Below are positions 38,164 through 47,237 of a stretch of 64,000 bases of DNA, one piece after another. The stretch comes from Mesorhizobium australicum WSM2073 (lineage in GTDB: Bacteria; Pseudomonadota; Alphaproteobacteria; Rhizobiales; Rhizobiaceae), in the NCBI RefSeq assembly GCF_000230995.2, contig NC_019973.1:4850001-4914000 (forward strand). The letters are read 5' to 3'. The position numbers and the translations under genes were made by a program. Position 1 is the stretch's first letter. Every line of letters starts with the position of its first letter. Below the pieces are notes generated by a model that worked only from the letters and a program-made list of their open reading frames with translations, did no database searches and was not told where the DNA came from.

Positions 38164-38209
38164 ATCTCCCCCCTTGCGGGGGAGATGCCCGGCAGGGCAG
38201 AGGGGGGTG
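38164..38209 (-). repeat. Extragenic palindromic repeat, copy B
   Basis: Minus-strand orientation copy of the element found between dnaB and radA. The hairpin atctcccccc/gggggagat plus the conserved 'gccggcagggcagagggggg' flank is present with small differences. Together with copy C it forms a large inverted repeat. Confidence 0.85.
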
Positions 38210-38300
38210 CTGTCCCGCCGATCTATCAGCTTGCGACCACTGCCTTCTCAATAAATGTTTGCGGCGAGGGTGAACAAACGGAAACGCCGGTGTTCCGTCA

Positions 38301-38370
38301 CACCCCCCTCTGTCCTGCCGGACATCTCCCCCGCAAGGGGGGAGATCGGCTGTCACCGGCGCCCCCGCCA
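38301..38370 (+). repeat. Extragenic palindromic repeat, copy C
   Basis: Plus-strand copy nearly identical over 45 bases to the dnaB-radA element and sharing its downstream ggctgtc and gcgcccccgcca tail. It is inverted relative to copy B, about 90 bases away, just past the cysS stop codon. Confidence 0.88.
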
Positions 38371-38397
38371 AAACCGCAAAGGCGCCTGGCGCCATCC

Positions 38398-39849
38398 TCA
38401 CCGCTTCACCTCCCACGTCGTCACGCGCTCGCCGGTGACCGGATCCTTGCCATCCTTCAACTGCACGCCTTGCGCCAGGAGTTCATCGCGGATGCGGTCG
38501 GCCTCGGCCCAGTTCTTGGCAGCGATGAACTGCAGGCGCCTGGCGATGGTTTCCGCAATCGCGGCCTCGTCGACCTTGGCCGCGCCGACGTCGAAACCGA
38601 GGAACGCGAGCGAGGTTTTCAAGGAAGCCGCGGCGCCATTCTCGCCAGCGCCGCTGAAGTCGGTTGCCTCACCGGCAAGCTGGGTCAGTTGCTGGAAGGC
38701 CGCGTAGGTCGCAAGATCATCCGACAGCGCCTCCACGACTTCCGCCGGCACCTGGCTTCCCGCAGCCGGCGCCAGGTCCGACGCGCGTTTCCATTTGCGT
38801 AGCGTGTTCTCCGCCTCCTCAAGCTTGCGCACGGAAAAGTCGATCGGCTCGCGGTAGTGCGTCATCAGCATCGCCAGCCGCAGCACCTCGCCAGGCCATC
38901 TGCGGCCGCCGAAGGTCTCGGTCTCGAGCAATTCGTGGATCGAATAGAAATTGCCGAGGCTCTTCGACATTTTCTGGCCCTCGACCTGCAGGAAACCATT
39001 GTGCATCCACACATTGGCCATGACATTGGTGCCGTGGGCGCAGCGCGACTGGGCGATCTCGTTCTCATGATGCGGGAAGATCAGATCGAGGCCGCCGCCA
39101 TGGATGTCGAAGACCTCGCCGAGATAGGCGGCCGACATGGCCGAGCATTCGATATGCCAGCCGGGCCGGCCCCTGCCCCATGGACTTTGCCAGCCGGGCT
39201 CTTCCGGCGATGACAGTTTCCACAGCACAAAATCGCCGGGGTTCTTCTTGTGGGCCTCGACGGCGATGCGGGCACCGGCCTGCTGCTCGTCGAGATTGCG
39301 CTTCGACAATTGACCATAGTCCGGCATCGAGGCCGTATCGAACAGAACTTCGCCTGCCGCGACATAGGCATGGCCGCGTTCGATCAGGCTTTTAATCAAG
39401 GTGATCATATCAGCCTTGCCGTCGGCGCGGGGTTCGACGAATTCGGTGGCGCGCGGTTCGACCGTCGGCTCCAGGCAACCAAGCGTGGCGACATCCCTGT
39501 GAAACTGGTCGGCCGTTTTTTCGGTCACCCGTCGGATCGCTTCGTTGAGCGAAAGGGTTCCCGAAGCGATCTCGCCGCCGAAATCGCGCAGCGCCCGCGC
39601 GTTGATCTTGTCGTCGACGTCGGTGATGTTGCGCACATAGGTCACGTGCGTCTCGCCGTAGAGGTGGCGCAATAAGCGGAACAGCACGTCGAACACGATC
39701 ACCGGCCTGGCGTTGCCGATATGGGCGAAGTCGTAAACGGTCGGGCCGCAGACATACATGCGCACGTCAAGCGGATCGATCGGCACGAAGCCTTCTTTCG
39801 TGCGCGTCAGCGTGTTGTAGAGGCGCAGGCCCTTTGATGCGTCAGACAT
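38398..39849 (-). CDS. cysS: Cysteinyl-tRNA synthetase
   Basis: A 483-residue class I aminoacyl-tRNA synthetase charging tRNA-Cys. The HIGH-type signature is FAHIGNARP, the zinc site includes [10 protein letters not shown] and WHIECSAM with HHENE, and the KMSKS loop is KMSKSLGN. The ATG giving [12 protein letters not shown] is used because it matches the family start. The 3' end lies close to an extragenic palindrome. Confidence 0.97.
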   Translation of the reverse strand: MSDASKGLRLYNTLTRTKEGFVPIDPLDVRMYVCGPTVYDFAHIGNARPVIVFDVLFRLLRHLYGETHVTYVRNITDVDDKINARALRDFGGEIASGTLSLNEAIRRVTEKTADQFHRDVATLGCLEPTVEPRATEFVEPRADGKADMITLIKSLIERGHAYVAAGEVLFDTASMPDYGQLSKRNLDEQQAGARIAVEAHKKNPGDFVLWKLSSPEEPGWQSPWGRGRPGWHIECSAMSAAYLGEVFDIHGGGLDLIFPHHENEIAQSRCAHGTNVMANVWMHNGFLQVEGQKMSKSLGNFYSIHELLETETFGGRRWPGEVLRLAMLMTHYREPIDFSVRKLEEAENTLRKWKRASDLAPAAGSQVPAEVVEALSDDLATYAAFQQLTQLAGEATDFSGAGENGAAASLKTSLAFLGFDVGAAKVDEAAIAETIARRLQFIAAKNWAEADRIRDELLAQGVQLKDGKDPVTGERVTTWEVKR

Positions 39850-40263
39850 TCCATGCTTCCCGTTCAGAACTTCTTGTCTGGATGGAGCCAGCCCAGCGCC
39901 GAGGCGCAAATCAGGTTCCAGCCTGCTGGCCGGGGCGTTTGTCCACTCTGGGGAAGATGAGGCGAAAACGTCCGGACCAGCGCGAGGCTAGCCAATAATG
40001 CAAATGCCACAAATGGCGAAAGACGTTTTCATCGGCGGCTTTATCGCCCTGACCAGTGTTGCCGTCAAGTCGCGGATCCCGGGAAAAAGGTAGCGAGGGC
40101 TGGCAAACGCATCGCCCGGTCACGCGGAATCAGTCAGTGAAACATTTTATTAAACATGTCGGCACAGTCATGAAACATTCGCCGGCTAGATCACCACGCG
40201 TCACGATTTGGTCGGAATCAACCAGCAAACGCAGACACGGAAATGTTACCAGGGAAGAGAAAC
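39850..40263. other. Non-coding spacer upstream of cysS and the 51-aa gene
   Basis: A 414-base spacer. The direct repeat tgaaacatt occurs at about 40,139 and 40,170, and the DNA around it is more AT-rich than the neighbouring genes, suggesting promoter DNA for the small basic protein. I see no reading frame with family resemblance. Confidence 0.45.
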
Positions 40264-40419
40264 ATGCCTCGAAGCAAGCAGGAAGCCAACCGCGCCAAGC
40301 AACCGGCGCTGGCCAACCACTATCGCGCAATCGGCCCGGCCGCCATCGTCGCTGCCCTTCTTCACACCGCCAAGAAGAAGAAGCCGGCGCAGAAGATCGT
40401 GTCGCCTCGCGCTGCCTGA
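40264..40419 (+). CDS. Small basic hypothetical protein (51 aa)
   Basis: A 51-residue Lys/Arg/Ala-rich protein: MPRSKQEANRAKQPALANHY, then a short hydrophobic stretch (AIGPAAIVAALLHTA), then KKKKPAQKIVSPRAA. The ATG is preceded by AGGGAAGAG, a good ribosome site. The composition suggests nucleic-acid or membrane association. No family recognised. Supported by start, ribosome site, stop and amphipathic pattern only. Confidence 0.55.
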   Translation: MPRSKQEANRAKQPALANHYRAIGPAAIVAALLHTAKKKKPAQKIVSPRAA

Positions 40420-40494
40420 GATGACGCGGCTGGCGCAATCGCCGACGATGAGGGCGAGAACAGGCGTCCTGAACTTAGACTTCGACCGGCTTCG

Positions 40495-41256
40495 CTAGAA
40501 CAGCGTCATCTGACTGTCGTCCGCGCTAGGTTTCTGGCGCCTGACCTTCTCGGGTTCCGGCCCGATTTCGCCCCTCTCTTGAATCTCCGGTCCAGTGTTG
40601 GCAACCTTGTTGACGAGGTCGGAGACAGGGATCGCCTCGAAGAAATCGGACTGCGCCGGCCGCAGCAAATCGACGACATCGCGCGGTTCGAGCGTGCGGC
40701 AATCCAGCCAACGGGCAAAGTCAGAAATATCGACCACCACCGGCATTCGGTCATGGATATGGGCGATATCGGCGTTGGCGTTGACGGTCAGGATAGCGCC
40801 GGTGTCCATCTCCGAGCCACCGGGCTCGGCATAGGTTTCGATCAGACCTGCAAAGGCGATCAACCCGCCATGCCTGGGCCGGATCCAATAGGGTTGCCCC
40901 TTCTTGCCTCCGGCCTGCCGCCATTCGTAGAAACCGGATGCTGGCACCAGCGCGCGGCGATGGCGCATGGCGGCCTTGAACGAGGCCTTCTCGATCGCAC
41001 CTTCGGAGCGCGCGTTGAACAGCAGCGGAAACTCCCTGGTGTCCTTCACCCAAGCTGGGATCAGGCCCCAGCGCACCAGCATCGGCTGCCGGTCCGGCAG
41101 ATTGGAGCCTGGGGCTCGCGGCACGCCAGCGGTCACCATCAGGACCGGCTGTGTCGGTGCGATGTTGTAGCGGGCCGGGAAATCCTCCAGCTCCGCAAGG
41201 CCCAGCAAGGCAGCGGTCTGGTCCGGCGTGGCGGTCAAGGCAAAACGTCCGCACAT
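40495..41256 (-). CDS. SOS-response-associated peptidase family protein (SRAP/YedK/HMCES type)
   Basis: A 253-residue SRAP-domain protein that crosslinks to abasic sites in single-stranded DNA. The start MCGRFALT is set because Cys2 must become the N-terminal catalytic residue. Other conserved parts are ARYNIAPTQPVL, WGLIPAW, NARSE, RRALVPASGFYEW and IHDRMPVVV (catalytic His). No alphaproteobacterial LexA box (GTTC-N7-GTTC) is visible in the 128-base divergent spacer, so SOS control is not supported here. Confidence 0.92.
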   Translation of the reverse strand: MCGRFALTATPDQTAALLGLAELEDFPARYNIAPTQPVLMVTAGVPRAPGSNLPDRQPMLVRWGLIPAWVKDTREFPLLFNARSEGAIEKASFKAAMRHRRALVPASGFYEWRQAGGKKGQPYWIRPRHGGLIAFAGLIETYAEPGGSEMDTGAILTVNANADIAHIHDRMPVVVDISDFARWLDCRTLEPRDVVDLLRPAQSDFFEAIPVSDLVNKVANTGPEIQERGEIGPEPEKVRRQKPSADDSQMTLF

Positions 41257-41384
41257 GATCGATTGTGTCTTTCGAATAGTTCGGTGTTGAAAGTGGCGAT
41301 CGAACCGGCGTTGCGCAACCGCTAAAGCTTGCCCATGCTGCCGGTCCACAAAAGAGCTGTCTCAAATGAGTTGATCAGGGATCG

Positions 41385-41807
41385 ATGAACACAGCACGCA
41401 AGGTACTTCCGGCCGTCTCGGTAGCCGTCGTGCGCGGCGACACCGTACTCTTGGTCAAGCGGGCGCGTTCGCCCTCGCAAGGGCTCTACGCTTTTCCTGG
41501 CGGTAAGGTCGAAGCCGGCGAGACGCTGGAGGACGCGGCACGGCGTGAACTGATGGAAGAGACCGGCTTGCGCGCCGCCGGCTTTCGCCCGCTTCGGGAA
41601 ATCCACATCGACGGCAGGTTAGACAGCCATCCGATCGATTATCTCCTCACGGTCTTCGGCGCCACCTATGCCGGTGGCGAGGCCGAGGCCAGCGACGACG
41701 CCGAGACAGCCGCCTTCTATACACTCAAGGAGATGACCCTGCTGCCGCTCGCGGGCTCGGTGTTCGCGGTCGCCGAGGAACTCCTCGGTCCCGTTCAAGC
41801 CCGCTGA
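41385..41807 (+). CDS. NUDIX hydrolase
   Basis: A 140-residue NUDIX protein. The complete Nudix box runs from GGKVEAGETLEDAARREL to MEETGL, fitting GX5EX7REUXEEXGU. The first part VSVAVVRGDTVLLVKRAR and the later PIDYLLTVFGATY are typical of sanitising ADP-ribose or nucleotide pyrophosphatases. The exact substrate is unknown. Confidence 0.93.
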   Translation: MNTARKVLPAVSVAVVRGDTVLLVKRARSPSQGLYAFPGGKVEAGETLEDAARRELMEETGLRAAGFRPLREIHIDGRLDSHPIDYLLTVFGATYAGGEAEASDDAETAAFYTLKEMTLLPLAGSVFAVAEELLGPVQAR

Positions 41808-41936
41808 CGCAGCACTGAAAAACCGCCTTGCAGGCGACAAATTGTTTCGTCACAAGGCTTATGTTGTCTCGCCAGCCACGACGTCTCAGGCCATCAGGCA
41901 GACCACAAGGCCTAAGCCGTCAGGCAGAGAAGGTTT

Positions 41937-42311
41937 ATGAACCGTCCGTCAGTGCTCCTTGCCATTTGCCTTGCCGTCAGCGCGGTCGTCCCGGCGCGGC
42001 CTGCCTTCAGTGCCGAGTCGCCGTTCGAGCCGGGGCTGATGCGATTGGCGGAAGTTCTCGGGTCGCTGCATTTCCTGCGCAATCTGTGCGGGGAGAAGGG
42101 CGACCAGTGGCGTGGCGAGATGGAAAAACTGCTCGATTCGGAAAACCCGGACCCGGAGCGCCGCGCCCGCTTCATCGCCAGCTTCAATCGCGGCTACCGT
42201 TCCTTCGGCACTTACACCCAGTGCACCGCTTCGGCCACTGAAGCCATCAGCCGTTACATGAAAGAAGGCGAGACGCTGTCGCGCGATATCGCCTCGCGGT
42301 ATGGCAACTGA
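41937..42311 (+). CDS. TIGR02301-type secreted protein
   Basis: A 124-residue exported protein with a signal peptide of about 25 residues (ARPAFSAESPF). The mature sequence RLAEVLGSLHFLRNLCGEKG, the ARFIASFNRGYRSFGTYTQC segment and two conserved cysteines match the alphaproteobacterial TIGR02301 family. Function is unknown; periplasmic location is expected. Confidence 0.85.
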   Translation: MNRPSVLLAICLAVSAVVPARPAFSAESPFEPGLMRLAEVLGSLHFLRNLCGEKGDQWRGEMEKLLDSENPDPERRARFIASFNRGYRSFGTYTQCTASATEAISRYMKEGETLSRDIASRYGN

Positions 42312-42662
42312 GCATTCATCAACAGATATCAGGCCCGCCGCCAGGGATCTCGATATATCCGGCTTGTCGCCGCCCACATCTTGGTGCAATTCTGATGTTG
42401 CACTTCTGCAACAGCGTTAATCAAACGTTATCACGCGAAGGCGCAATTAACTCAAACTGAAGGTTTTCGCCCCGCAGGCCAGGCTAATCGGCTAAGTTTG
42501 ATCCGGGTTGAAACGCAGCTTCGCCAAACACAGTTGGCCCCTGTAAATGACGATCAAAAAAATGTCGTATTTACAGATACTTACTTGAAGCTGCCTATGA
42601 ATGGAACAGATCAAGCCTGATCCACACTGATGGGTTGCCGCTTGGAAGGGTGGACATCGCTT
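42312..42662. other. Non-coding spacer
   Basis: A 350-base stretch, more AT-rich around 42,400-42,600. There is no family-like reading frame. It contains a small imperfect gtgcaa/ttgcac dyad near 42,381-42,397 but no terminator. It probably holds the promoter of the following small gene. Confidence 0.45.
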
Positions 42663-42920
42663 ATGGAACATGCTGCCAACGACATCGACGCGCTGGTCAG
42701 GGAAGAGAAGCGCCTGACGGCGGTTGAGAGCCACAGCGAAGCCTGGGCGGAAGGCCTCTCGGCCGGCATTGAGCCAGAAATCATCGCCGAGGCGGCCCTT
42801 GAGACGGCATTCGGTGAAATGTTGCGCGCCAACGGCGAAACCTCGGCCCTTGCCCTGCTCGACCGCATGCGCGAGAAGGTGATCGCAGGCGCCTTCGAAC
42901 CTGAGCGGCTGCGGCACTGA
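42663..42920 (+). CDS. Hypothetical protein (85 aa)
   Basis: An 85-residue acidic-helical protein: MEHAANDIDALVREEKRLTA ... SHSEAWAEGLSAGIEPEIIAE ... FEPERLRH. It looks like a cytosolic helical protein conserved in rhizobia, but I cannot name it. The ATG at 42,663 is used, with GGAAGGG about 20 bases upstream; an in-frame ATG at 42,630 is possible but lacks a ribosome site. Confidence 0.6.
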   Translation: MEHAANDIDALVREEKRLTAVESHSEAWAEGLSAGIEPEIIAEAALETAFGEMLRANGETSALALLDRMREKVIAGAFEPERLRH

Positions 42921-42990
42921 ACCGATATCAGGTTCTCTGACGATCGAATGCCGTTCGGGCGTCATGCCCGGAAGTAGGGAGATACGGGCA

Positions 42991-43776
42991 GTGAATTTTC
43001 CGATGTCAGGCAAGCCGAAGGGCTTGGGCCTCTACATCCGCCTCGCTGCTTGCTGTGCCGCGGTTACCTTCACGACTTGCCTGGCCAGCAGTCCGGCTCA
43101 TGCGCTGAGCGAGATCAAACGCGAAGAGCTCCCCGCTCCAGCCACACCGTCGGACGACGATGTTTCGCCGCCCGGAAGCACGATTCCCATGCCTGACCCG
43201 GTGGGAACGCCGCCTTCGACAAGCCAGCCGGCCGCTCCCGACGCCGCTGAGCCGGACAGCCCATCGGATGGCGGCAGCAACAGGCCGCGTGTCGATCCCG
43301 AGGCACCTCTGCCGGAAGTCGTCTATGATCTCGGCAAGCTGCCCGAGCCCGTGCGGCGCATGCATGACTTGATCATCGAGGCCTGCAAGAGCGGTGACAT
43401 CGAGAAGCTCAGGCCTTTGATCGGCAAGGGCGACAGCATGACCCAGCTGTCGCTGGCCGACATCGACGGCGACGCCATCACCTTCCTCAAGGGGCTGTCC
43501 GGCGACCCTGATGGCCAGGAGATCCTGGCCATTCTGGAGGAAGTGCTTTCCGCAGGCTACGTCCATGTCGATGCAGGCACGCCACAGGACCTCTATGTCT
43601 GGCCGTATTTCTTCGCGCTGCCGCTGGACAAGCTCGACGCCAAGCAACGGGTCGAGTTGTTCAAGATCGTCACCGCCGGCGATTTCGACGACATGAAGCA
43701 GTTCGGAGCCTACATCTTCTATCGCGTCGGCATTACGCCAGCCGGGCAATGGACCTTCTTCGTCGCCGGCGACTGA
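42991..43776 (+). CDS. Secreted hypothetical protein with Pro-rich linker
   Basis: A 261-residue exported protein. GTG at 42,991 is preferred for the GGGAG site upstream and yields a signal peptide (LAACCAAVTFTTCLASSPAHA). Residues ~40-105 form a Pro/Ser/Asp-rich disordered linker. The C-terminal domain (EVVYDLGKLPEPVRRMHDLI ... GAYIFYRVGITPAGQWTFFVAGD) looks compact and is conserved in appearance, but I do not recognise it. Periplasmic. Alternative start: ATG at 42,964. Confidence 0.75.
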   Translation: MNFPMSGKPKGLGLYIRLAACCAAVTFTTCLASSPAHALSEIKREELPAPATPSDDDVSPPGSTIPMPDPVGTPPSTSQPAAPDAAEPDSPSDGGSNRPRVDPEAPLPEVVYDLGKLPEPVRRMHDLIIEACKSGDIEKLRPLIGKGDSMTQLSLADIDGDAITFLKGLSGDPDGQEILAILEEVLSAGYVHVDAGTPQDLYVWPYFFALPLDKLDAKQRVELFKIVTAGDFDDMKQFGAYIFYRVGITPAGQWTFFVAGD

Positions 43777-43990
43777 AGGCCCCCTGGTTGCGCCAGGATG
43801 CGAACAGCATCGTGGACGATGTTGCTATTTGAGCGGGCCGGCAGGTTTTGCACTGACGTCGGCATCCGGGCAAATGCGAATGCTTTCGTTTCGAAGAATC
43901 GAAATAGCACCGCTAGCGCACGCGACGTGTCCGGATTGATGTTGCAGATACGATGCAAAAAACAGCCCGGGAGGACAATTCAGCCGGCAG

Positions 43991-44185
43991 TCAGAAGGAT
44001 ACCTGACCGAATTCCCTGGCGAGATTCTGGATAAGCAATTTCTCGCGCGTCGTAAGCCGTGTCTGATCGACAAAGCGCCAATTGCGCTCGTACAACGCAA
44101 ATGCTTCGTTGGCCGGGATCAGTCGCGCGACATCGCGATTCCACAGGAGCGCTTGCAGCTCTGGAAACTCGGCGGGGTCAATCAT
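43991..44185 (-). CDS. Hypothetical protein (64 aa)
   Basis: A 64-residue protein reading MIDPAEFPELQALLWNRDVA ... IPANEAFALYERNWRFVDQT ... EREKL-like ending QNLAREFGQVSF. The amino-acid composition is protein-like (Trp, Tyr and Phe spread), unlike neighbouring shadow frames. The ribosome site is weak. No family recognised. Confidence 0.5.
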   Translation of the reverse strand: MIDPAEFPELQALLWNRDVARLIPANEAFALYERNWRFVDQTRLTTREKLLIQNLAREFGQVSF

Positions 44186-44268
44186 AGGCGCGACATGTGT
44201 CCGAATGATGCCTTGAACATAATGCGGAACGCTTAAAAATCAAAGACGTGACGCACAGCCACAGGTGG

Positions 44269-45594
44269 CTAACCCGGCAGCGCCTCGGAAAACTCCACCG
44301 CCGTGCCCTGGCCTGGCGTCACGATTTCGCCGTCCCACATAATGCGCTGACCGCGAATGACCGTGCCGACCGGCCATCCCGTGACCTGCTTGCCGTCATA
44401 GGGGGTCCAGCCGGCTTTCGTGCCGGCCTGCGCGTTGGTGATGGTCTCGCGCCGCTTCATGTCGACAATGGTGAAGTCGGCGTCATAGCCGGCGGCGATG
44501 CGGCCTTTTCTGGCCATGCCGAAGATGCGCTGCGGGCCATGGCTGGAGAGATCGACGAAGCGCTGCAGGCTCAGCCGGCCGGCGTTGACATGGTCGAGCA
44601 TGATCGGCACCAGCGTCTGCACGCCGGTCATGCCCGACGGCGAGGCCGGATAGGGTTTTGCCTTCTCGGCCAGCGTGTGCGGCGCGTGGTCGGAGCCGAG
44701 CACGTCGACGATGCCTTGCGCTATGCCAAGCCAGACGCCGTCGCGATGGCGTTTGTCCCGCACCGGCGGGTTCATCTGGATCAGCGTGCCAAGCCGCGCA
44801 TAGTCGTCGGCGCTCAGCGTCAGATGGTGCGGCGTGGCTTCACAGGTCGCAACATCCTTGTGCTGTTCGAGGAACAGGATCTCCTCGGCGGTCGAGATGT
44901 GCAGGACATGGATGCGGGCACGAACGGCGCGCGCGATGCGCACCAGCCGCTCGGTGCAGCGCAAGGCGGCGATCTCATCACGCCAGACCGGATGCGATGA
45001 CGGATCGCCCTCGACGCGCTCGTCCAGGCGCTCGCGCAGCCGGAACTCGTCTTCCGAATGAAAAGCGGCGCGACGGCGGGTATTCCTCAGGATCGAGGCG
45101 ACGCCTTCATCGTCCTCGACCAGCAGGTCACCGGTGGACGATCCCATGAAGACCTTTATTCCCGCAGCCCCCGGCAAACGTTCGAGCTCGCCGACGTCCC
45201 TGGTATTGTCGCGAGTACCGCCAACCCAGAAAGCAAAATCGCAATGCATGCGGCCGCTGCCGCGCCGGACCTTGTCGGCAAACGTTGCCTCGCTGGTGGT
45301 CAGCGGATTGGTGTTGGGCATTTCGAACACGGCGGTGACACCGCCCAGCACCGCGGCCCGCGAACCCGTTTCCAGGTCTTCCTTGTGTTCCAGTCCCGGC
45401 TCACGGAAATGCACCTGGCTGTCGACGACACCGGGCAGGATATGCAGGCCCCGGCAGTCGATCGTCTCGCCAGCCGATGCCTGGCGCAGATCGCCGATCG
45501 CGGCGATGCGCCCGCCCTTCACGCCGATGTCGCGTGGCCCCTCGCCGTCATGATTGACCACTATGCCGCCTGTCAGGATGAGGTCGTAGGTCAT
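44269..45594 (-). CDS. pyrC: Dihydroorotase
   Basis: A 441-residue cyclic amidohydrolase of the class I dihydroorotase type, closing carbamoyl-aspartate in pyrimidine synthesis. The metal motif PGVVDSQVHFREPGLEHKED, the HSEDEFRLRERLD segment, HISTAEE and the late GSDHAPHT supply the binuclear site. Length is normal. No pyrB or other pyrimidine gene is adjacent. Allantoinase or hydantoinase relatives are the alternatives. Confidence 0.87.
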   Translation of the reverse strand: MTYDLILTGGIVVNHDGEGPRDIGVKGGRIAAIGDLRQASAGETIDCRGLHILPGVVDSQVHFREPGLEHKEDLETGSRAAVLGGVTAVFEMPNTNPLTTSEATFADKVRRGSGRMHCDFAFWVGGTRDNTRDVGELERLPGAAGIKVFMGSSTGDLLVEDDEGVASILRNTRRRAAFHSEDEFRLRERLDERVEGDPSSHPVWRDEIAALRCTERLVRIARAVRARIHVLHISTAEEILFLEQHKDVATCEATPHHLTLSADDYARLGTLIQMNPPVRDKRHRDGVWLGIAQGIVDVLGSDHAPHTLAEKAKPYPASPSGMTGVQTLVPIMLDHVNAGRLSLQRFVDLSSHGPQRIFGMARKGRIAAGYDADFTIVDMKRRETITNAQAGTKAGWTPYDGKQVTGWPVGTVIRGQRIMWDGEIVTPGQGTAVEFSEALPG

Positions 45595-45676
45595 GGTGAT
45601 GCTCTCTTGCGGGGGGAGTGTCAGCGGCTTACGTAATGGCCAACCGTTTTGCAAGATCAGGCTTTTAATCCGCCCC

Positions 45677-46537
45677 ATGCCCTTTGCCCTGCTGAAAGAC
45701 CGCGCGCTCATCACCGTCTCCGGCCCGGATGCCGAGCATTTTCTGCAGAACATCCTGACCACCGATCTCGATACGCTTGGCAATGGCGAGGCAAAGCCGG
45801 GCGCGCTTTTGACGCCGCAAGGCAAGATCCTGTTCGACTTCCTGATCTCACGGGCAGGCGAAAACGCCTTCCGCATCGAATGCCGTGCCGATATTTCAGA
45901 CGATTTCATTCGCCGGCTGATGCTCTACAAGCTTCGCGCCAAGGTCGAGATTGCGAAGTCGGGACAGGCACTTGTCACTGTCGCCTGGGGAAAAGAGTCA
46001 ATCGCCTCAGAAAGTGATTCAACCGCGCTTGCCGACAGGCGCTTTGGCGACGAAGGCGTCACGCGCTTCCATGCCGGCACCGCGGACGGTGGCGACATTG
46101 GCGCGTGGCAGGCCTTTCGCATTGCCCACGGCGTCGCCGAGAGCGGGGCCGACTATGCACTTGGCGATGCGTTCCCGCATGACGTGCTGCTCGACGAAAT
46201 GGGCGGCGTCGGCTTCAAGAAGGGCTGCTATGTCGGCCAGGAGGTCGTCTCGCGCATGCAGCATCGAGGCACCGCCCGGCGGCGCGTGCTGATTGTCCAG
46301 GCTGGGCTTCCCCTGCCCTCTGCGGGTGCCGAGCTAACCGTCGGTGGGCGGCCGGTCGGCACGCTCGGCTCGAGTGCTACCGTGACAGGGCTCGCCATCG
46401 CCCGCATCGACAGGGTGAAGGCGGCGCTCGATGCCGGCCAGCCGATCCTGGCGGGTGACGTACCGGTGACGCTCATCATCCCCAGTTGGGCCAAATTCAG
46501 CTTTCCGCAGGAAATCGCCGGCGCGGAGGAAGCCTGA
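45677..46537 (+). CDS. YgfZ/CAF17 folate-binding Fe-S protein
   Basis: A 286-residue GcvT-like folate-binding protein that supports Fe-S cluster enzymes such as MiaB. The diagnostic KGCYVGQEVVSRM motif (about residue 183) contains the conserved cysteine. LKDRALITVSGPDAEHFLQN opens the fold. The ATG at 45,677 is used for its fit to the family N-terminus. It overlaps the next gene by TGATG. Confidence 0.93.
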   Translation: MPFALLKDRALITVSGPDAEHFLQNILTTDLDTLGNGEAKPGALLTPQGKILFDFLISRAGENAFRIECRADISDDFIRRLMLYKLRAKVEIAKSGQALVTVAWGKESIASESDSTALADRRFGDEGVTRFHAGTADGGDIGAWQAFRIAHGVAESGADYALGDAFPHDVLLDEMGGVGFKKGCYVGQEVVSRMQHRGTARRRVLIVQAGLPLPSAGAELTVGGRPVGTLGSSATVTGLAIARIDRVKAALDAGQPILAGDVPVTLIIPSWAKFSFPQEIAGAEEA

Positions 46538-47172
46538 TGGCGGCAGACCGCGCCGGTGCGCCGCCACGGGCATGGCAGCGTATGCTGTCCGGCCGCCGGC
46601 TCGACCTTCTCGACCCTTCGCCGCTCGACATCGAGATCTCGGACATCGCCCATGGGCTTGCCCGCGTCGCCCGCTGGAACGGCCAGACCAGCGGCGAGCA
46701 CGCCTTTTCGGTTGCCCAGCATTCACTGCTGGTCGAGGCACTGTTCAACGAGCTGGTGCCCAAGGCTTCGGCCGACGACCAATTGGCGGCGCTGCTGCAC
46801 GATGCGCCCGAATATGTCATCGGCGACATGATCTCGCCATTCAAGTCGGTGATGGGCGGCAGCTACAAGGACTGCGAAGTGCGCCTGCAGCGCGCCATCC
46901 ATCTGCGCTTCTCGCTGCCGCCGGAACCGGGTGCGATCCTGCGCAAGGAGATCAAGCGCGCCGACCAGATCGCCGCCTATTTCGAGGCGACGCTGCTTGC
47001 CGGGTTTTCGACCGCCGAGGCGACCGAGTTCTTCGGCCGGCCGCGCGGTTTTTCCGCCGAGCGCTTCGACTTCGCGCCACGCTCGGTGACCTCAGCGCAG
47101 AATGCGTTCCTGAAGCGGTTTTCGGCGATCGAGAAGTCGCGGCATCACGTTCCGACGTCCGCGCTAGGATAG
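46537..47172 (+). CDS. HD-domain hydrolase (YfbR/5'-nucleotidase-like)
   Basis: A 211-residue HD-superfamily phosphohydrolase. Metal ligands are the His in SGEHAFSVAQHSLLVEALF and the HD in LAALLHDAPEYVIGDMISPFKSV. The KEIKRADQIAAYFEA segment also matches the family. Its start overlaps the YgfZ stop (TGATG), so the genes are coupled. Nucleotide 5'-monophosphatase activity is probable. Confidence 0.9.
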   Translation: MAADRAGAPPRAWQRMLSGRRLDLLDPSPLDIEISDIAHGLARVARWNGQTSGEHAFSVAQHSLLVEALFNELVPKASADDQLAALLHDAPEYVIGDMISPFKSVMGGSYKDCEVRLQRAIHLRFSLPPEPGAILRKEIKRADQIAAYFEATLLAGFSTAEATEFFGRPRGFSAERFDFAPRSVTSAQNAFLKRFSAIEKSRHHVPTSALG

Positions 47173-47237
47173 AAAACGCTAAATTAACCGGAAGCGTCAA
47201 CAGTGTGGTGTTCGATCAAGCATCGCAGGGGCGCCTC

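Noticed and set aside
41257..41384. Possible SOS (LexA) box upstream of the SRAP gene
   Set aside because: No GTTC-N7-GTTC or its complement is present; only isolated GTTC and GAAC words occur.
46572..47237. Upstream extension of the PAS-GGDEF-EAL frame through the HD-hydrolase gene
   Set aside because: This part only mirrors the HD gene in another phase; the ribosome site and PAS domains begin after 47,238.
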